Position numbers and translations under genes: made by a program. The notes under the pieces were generated by a model that saw nothing but the letters and a program-made list of their open reading frames with translations, made no database searches and was not told the DNA's origin. Positions 59,623-64,000 of a stretch of 64,000 bases of DNA are shown piece by piece (within the stretch, counting starts at the first letter, position 1; every line of letters starts with the position of its first letter). Origin of the DNA: Citrus sinensis (lineage: Eukaryota; Streptophyta; Magnoliopsida; Sapindales; Rutaceae); contig NC_068560.1 in assembly GCF_022201045.2 (NCBI RefSeq), forward strand, positions 34,745,001-34,809,000. Reading direction: 5' to 3'.

Positions 59623-61981
59623 CTCTCTCTCTCTCTCTCCCTCAATAAAAAACCGTAATTTTTAACGGGAAAAATAAAATGAAAATAAAAGAATCAGAAA
59701 CAGAGTGTAATGTAATGTAAGAGGTAAGCAAATTTGGGTTTGATTTTAGAATCTGGATATAAATGGAATGCGGGTTTTGGATATTTTGTTATTTTTGGTA
59801 ATTAATTTTTTTATTTTTTTATTTTTTTAAAATTTTTAGTTTCTTCTGAAGAGAGAAAGAAGATGAAGAGGGAAAAAAATAAAGACGGGAAGGCAGAGGT
59901 TTATATACGTGTTTGTGTGCGGGAAGAAAGTGACAGTGATGGCGAATCGCTGCGTTTCGTGGCGATTGAGGAACAGTGCACGTGCGGGTGGTGACGTAGG
60001 ATTCGACAGTGTCGTTTGTGGGGCCCGGTGTCGTCGGCCTTTTCAGTTTTTCTTTTTGCGCTTTTTGGCCTTTTCGCTTGCTTGTTGGTTCGATAAACGA
60101 AGCGATTCTTCAATGATAATTTGACACATGGCGCTACTTGGGTGCTTTCAGATGGAGTGCTTTCTCTTGGGGACTTTTAGGGGAATTTTTTTCTTCTGTG
60201 TTTTTTTTTCACAGGCTGATGGTGGGGTATCTTAAATGATTCTTTTTCTTTTAATTTTTTTTTAATGTGAAATCAATTGATTCTATGTTTCTATGCTTGG
60301 ATTAATATTTAAATTTCAAGAAAATTTCTTTCAAAAACCAAAATATTAATGCATCATATAAATTTAGTAACTTTGGTCAATCACATTAATTAATGCTTAA
60401 GGTATGGTTACAGCTAGTAATTTTATTTCACAATAAATATAATTTAAATTGGACAAACTTTTAAAGATCTTCTATTATTCACACAATAATTTTAAATAAA
60501 TACATAAACAATTCACAATATATCAACTTTATGGGAGTCTCAGTATTTTTTTAACATAGATAGTCAATGAAATAATTATATATAAAATAATTTATTTGGC
60601 TGCAAATTTGTAGGTTGGATTTCAATTGCGCGGAGTTTTTAATTAAAGTTGACTTTGACATTGACATTATTATATATTTTTAACATCCTAAGACAAGAAC
60701 AAGAACAAGAACAAACGTATGAATATACACTTAATGGTTTTGATTGATTAAAGATATCGAGATAATTAAATTTAAAGTAGCGACAAGCAATTAATTAATT
60801 AAATTATACTTTTCCCAAAAGGAATATGAAGATTCTTATCAATTTTTATAGTTGACTTATCTCACGCCTTATGAAAGCTTTAAAATAATGAAATTAATTA
60901 AGAAATCCACGGTATGACACAGGTCCACATGAAATTATACACACCCTTTTCATCTGTTACGATAACATTATTATTATTATTATTTTGTCTGAACCACGAG
61001 GTGGTCTTGAGTGAGCTCCAACTGTGAGAGGTAACTTTAAACCCGTACCACAATTCAGACTAATTCCCGCTCGCACCCAGTCGACCCGTAAGAGCTAAAG
61101 TACTGGTTAAAGTGGTGATTCCATGCGAGAGCGGGACTTGAACCCCTAACCTCTCTTAAGGAGTGAGAGTGCCGAACCACTCACACCATCCAACTTTGGT
61201 TATTGAACCCACAACTTTGGTTACGATAACATTATTGAATCCACAAAATTTATAACATGATGAATTGATGAATTTATAATGTGAGATCCCCTACTTTAAT
61301 AAAATTAGGAGATTTAACTCCCAACATTCAAATAATGTAGGGCGCATGCAAAATATACAACACAAAATGTACGACTCCCAAGGAGACTTTGTCTTATACA
61401 TGTCATGGCAACATGTAGATAGCCATACAAAATAACCAGTGAGTATTAAGCAATACTCAGTTTCTGCTGATCGAAGTAAATAAGCTCCAGTGCATAGCAA
61501 TCTGCTGGTGACCTTTCTGCTCGTCTATCCAGTTTTACTGCATTTACCCATAAGCTTTCTCATAACCGTTTTCTGCCCTAGCAATGTCAACGATTAAAAG
61601 CTTTAAGCACATTGAATAATGTTCATTTGAAACCTATTACAAACTTTACTAATGTTTAGATTGAGTTTCTGTGGCTTTAATGTAAAGCTATTGTGGCACG
61701 AAATCACTAGCTATTAAGTAAAAGTGGTTGGCTAATCGGTAAACTTTAACTGTCAAGTAAATTTTAGCTTTGATTACATAACAAATTTGAGAACATTCAT
61801 CAAAGTATCGTTGTTTTTGTATTTAATTCCTGCCTTGTGTGTTTCTTCCTGAAAACAATTATTAGAATCCTAACAACCTCCCACAACTACAGTGAGTTCA
61901 TTCACCATTCCACTATTAACAGAAGAGACGTAAATTCTGTGTTCCAATATCGAAGAGAAAAACTCACAGTTTGTCTACAAG
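59623..61981. other. PABP promoter side and intergenic DNA
   Basis: The first 20 bp above the PABP ATG are (TC)n, typical of a plant 5' leader. The rest is AT-rich. A SINE lies at 60973-61219. Open frames near 59900-60120 on both strands overlap and show no family signal. Confidence 0.6.
60973..61219 (-). repeat. tRNA-derived SINE
   Basis: On the minus strand it opens with a tRNA-like head: A box GTGTGAGTGGTTCGG and B box GGTTCAAGTCCCG. A tRNA-unrelated body follows, and it ends in AAAATAATAATAATAATAATG. It is flanked by a perfect 17-bp target duplication GTTACGATAACATTATT (60956-60972 and 61220-61236). Intact duplication and clear boxes suggest a young copy. Confidence 0.9.
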
Positions 61982-63174
61982 TTAAACATGAAAGCATGTT
62001 TCTGAGACTTGCCTGTTACCACTATTAAATAAGACAAGGTAGATTGGATCTTGTGAACTAAGGCGGAACAGCTGTAGGACAATGTATGCGCATGTAGTGA
62101 TGCTGAAACATGGAAAGAATTACATATCAGAACCAGTTTCAAAATACTTGATCTTGAACCAACAAATTAAACCACTTAAAATATACTCATAACTGTCAGA
62201 TACAATTTTCTATTTTTCTGCTAAGTACTGCCGCAATGTAGGGGATACTTTGCATTGACTCCAAAATTCATAAGATTATAACATTAGATAAAAGCATACT
62301 CCAAACAAAGGATATAATATAAAATTATGCAGAACAAAAATACCTGCCAAGACATATGAATAGGATTATCCAAAAGAATGCACCAACCCAACTTGATTCT
62401 TTGTAGGCAACCCACACCTGTAATAATTTACAATAGGATATTAGAAAATTGACTAAACTTGTTTTGCACGAAAGTGGAACGTACCGACAGAGCCGCAACA
62501 TTGATATAGAAGTCAATTAGGGTTGCTATCATCCACCTGCAGGCAATTTAGCAACTCATTAGATTCAAGGGAAACTGACAGGCCCGAAAATGGTGTAGAA
62601 ACCAGATATTATGTGCACTAATGCACTGACGCGGACACCTGCTACCATAAATTTTATGCTATCTACGCAAGTACAAGCATTGTCAGCCACAAAAAGAAAT
62701 GTTCCAGCACATGTATCGCTTGATACTTGAGAAATCAAATGAGGCAGATACAACTATAAGATATTAATTATACTATGCTGCATGCTCTTATTACCCAATT
62801 ATTGATTCTATCGTCCTTCAGCATCAATTATTATGAGAGGCGGCTGAATTTAGAGCATAATTAAAACAAACACAGTTGAAGACACTTGTTCTTAGCGTCG
62901 GAAAACAGTAATTCCTCTTTTCACCCTGGAGAACATTCAAATATGCTAACATTCTTTGACATGTGATCTGACATACTATGGAAAGAAAACAAATAAAGTT
63001 GCAAAGAGAAACTTACGGAGTCAAGAGCTCTTTGCGAAAAGGAGAACCATCAGTTAAGAGAGTGTAAATCAGAGTGCCCAACATCAAAAAACCCAAAACA
63101 CTGAAAACTATTCTGGCAATCACAACAGAGGAGCTTTTCCCTTCATGTTCCAAGCTATCCCTAGCCAAGAACAT
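61982..63174 (-). CDS. DUF1475-type small membrane protein (copy 2)
   Basis: Four exons: 63174-63017, 62536-62485, 62417-62344, 62102-61982, total 405 nt, 134 residues; ATG at 63174, stop taa at 61984-61982. Hydrophobic segments: VVIARIVFSVLGFLMLGTLI, MIATLIDFYINVAALSVWV, and AFFWIILFICLGSITTCAYI running on into VLQLF; so three or four membrane passes. Conserved short loops: TDGSPFRKELLTPW and AYKESSWV, and RLSSQDPIYLVLF near the end. I recall this pattern from a plant family listed as DUF1475, without known function. Its last exon is closely related to the exon at 63574-63736 of the tandem copy upstream. Confidence 0.72.
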
Positions 63175-63573
63175 TTTGTAATTTAAGAGAAATTCAATTC
63201 AACTATGATAAATAATACACTCAGAAAAATTGTGTTCTGTTTGGTAGAAAGCAACCAGAGTTCTAGCGCTATATCAACAGAATTATCATATATCCAGTTA
63301 GTTTAAATAGCAAAATGATGGAGGCTGAAATAGTACAAAATAGATGTGACAGAATACAAATAGAAGTGAACTGTAAGATGAAGGAAAAACAGAAATTAGA
63401 AATTACTTCATATGTCCTGTATATTAATCTTCCAATTCTAATACTCTTCATTAGTCCCATGACTAACTTATGATTATAAGGAACTGACTCTGCCACAGAG
63501 GCAGCTGTAAAATGCCTCAAGCCTTCACCAGTCAAGATAAGCTTTCATGAAATCATTTCTGCTGAGTAACTTT
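63175..63573. other. Spacer between the two DUF1475-type copies
   Basis: On the minus strand a frame reads PYNHKLVMGLMKSIRIGRLIYR near 63415-63480, preceded by a usable acceptor (TTTTACAG). It might be an extra exon joining copy 1 to copy 2, but the frame does not fit the copy-1 donor, so I leave it unassigned. Confidence 0.4.
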
Positions 63574-63736
63574 CTATTCATCAACTTCACCAAATGCAAG
63601 AGCATATAGTATGCCTGAAGGTCTTTGTACATACCTGCTTGAATGCCGCAATAGAGCATGGTATATTGGATCTTGTAAAGATTCTTGAGATGACAATTTG
63701 AGAAATTGGACAAAAATGTAGGCACATGTAGTGATG
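63574..63736 (-). CDS. DUF1475-type membrane protein (copy 1), last exon only
   Basis: The acceptor CAG at 63739-63737 opens an exon reading ITTCAYIFVQFLKLSSQES then QDPIYHALLRHSSR. It is clearly homologous to the last exon of copy 2 (ITTCAYIVLQLFRLSSQDPI), in the same phase. It continues to a stop at 63576-63574, ending FGEVDE. The earlier exons must lie beyond 64000 or within the last 260 bases, where I could not recognise them. A good donor (AG/GTATGT) inside this exon leaves open that it is spliced onward, so a single gene with two repeats is not excluded. Confidence 0.6.
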
Positions 63737-64000
63737 CTGGGGGAAATGGAAAGAGGAATGAAAACTTTTAGTAACTTGTTAAATGCAAATATCTATGTAT
63801 ATATTACATAGCATCTTTTGGTTGCATATGTGGAAATTCAACAGATTTAAATAATTACCAAAAGCTAATAACAAATGTCAGTTGTAGTCAATAGCAATAA
63901 TTAAGATGACAACTTAAAAAAATTGTTGGAATGGAGAGAAATCAAATGCAACGTCCATCTGTCGAATGTAGATAATAGTAAACCAGCAATCATCACTCCA

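Noticed and set aside
59901-60124. Overlapping short frames upstream of PABP
   Set aside because: Overlapping on both strands in the promoter region with no family similarity.

Overview
The window is nuclear DNA from a flowering plant, almost certainly a eudicot. It has AT-rich intergenic DNA, genes with many short GT-AG introns, chloroplast and mitochondrial precursor-type proteins, and many small DNA transposons and SINEs. Citrus or another rosid is my impression only; I cannot check the species.

Layout: (1) 1-10.7 kb holds the 3' end of a choline/ethanolamine kinase gene (+), a DHRS12-type short-chain dehydrogenase (-) and a plant type-I inositol polyphosphate 5-phosphatase (-). (2) 10.7-23.8 kb has no supported gene. 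It is a repeat landscape: a tandem segmental duplication (about 12.3-16.8 kb and 17.1-19.2 kb), a Mutator-type element with a clean 9-bp target duplication and an empty site in the sister copy, a palindromic 32-bp tandem repeat inside it, a probable nested Helitron, and a second duplicated pair near 20.6 and 22.5 kb. (3) 23.8-27.8 kb is a chloroplast S1-domain RNA-binding protein gene of the RLSB/PDE338 type. (4) 27.8-33.3 kb is intergenic with small transposons. (5) 33.3-36.8 kb is an LRR receptor kinase of subfamily XI, close to the RGF-receptor group, with a GC-AG intron. (6) 36.8-41.8 kb is intergenic with a textbook hAT MITE. (7) 41.8-64 kb is gene dense: a coiled-coil protein of unknown function, a small membrane protein, the DEAD-box helicase RH39, a chimeric gene next to it, hypoxanthine-guanine phosphoribosyltransferase, an MRNIP-like zinc-ribbon protein, a poly(A)-binding protein, and two tandem copies of a DUF1475-type membrane protein gene, the second cut by the window end.

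The most unusual object is the gene at 48325-50395 (-). Its first four exons are a diverged tandem copy of the first four exons of RH39: a RecA1 half-helicase with Walker A lysine changed to arginine, and with motifs Ia, Ib and III altered. Its fifth and last exon is not helicase sequence. It is an MLLE (PABC) domain, the peptide-binding C-terminal domain of poly(A)-binding protein, joined at the same phase-0 boundary used in the complete PABP gene about 8 kb away on the same strand. The joined reading frame is open for 367 codons.

From memory, the gene set (choline kinase, 5-phosphatase, RLSB, two small unknown proteins, HPRT, PABP) matches the order around Arabidopsis At1g71697-At1g71770, so the region is an old conserved block. 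The helicase pair and the receptor kinase are differences against that block. I verified exon joins by keeping the frame across every junction. For all gene models ending inside the window the summed exon lengths are divisible by three. UTR limits are not given because the sequence alone does not fix them.
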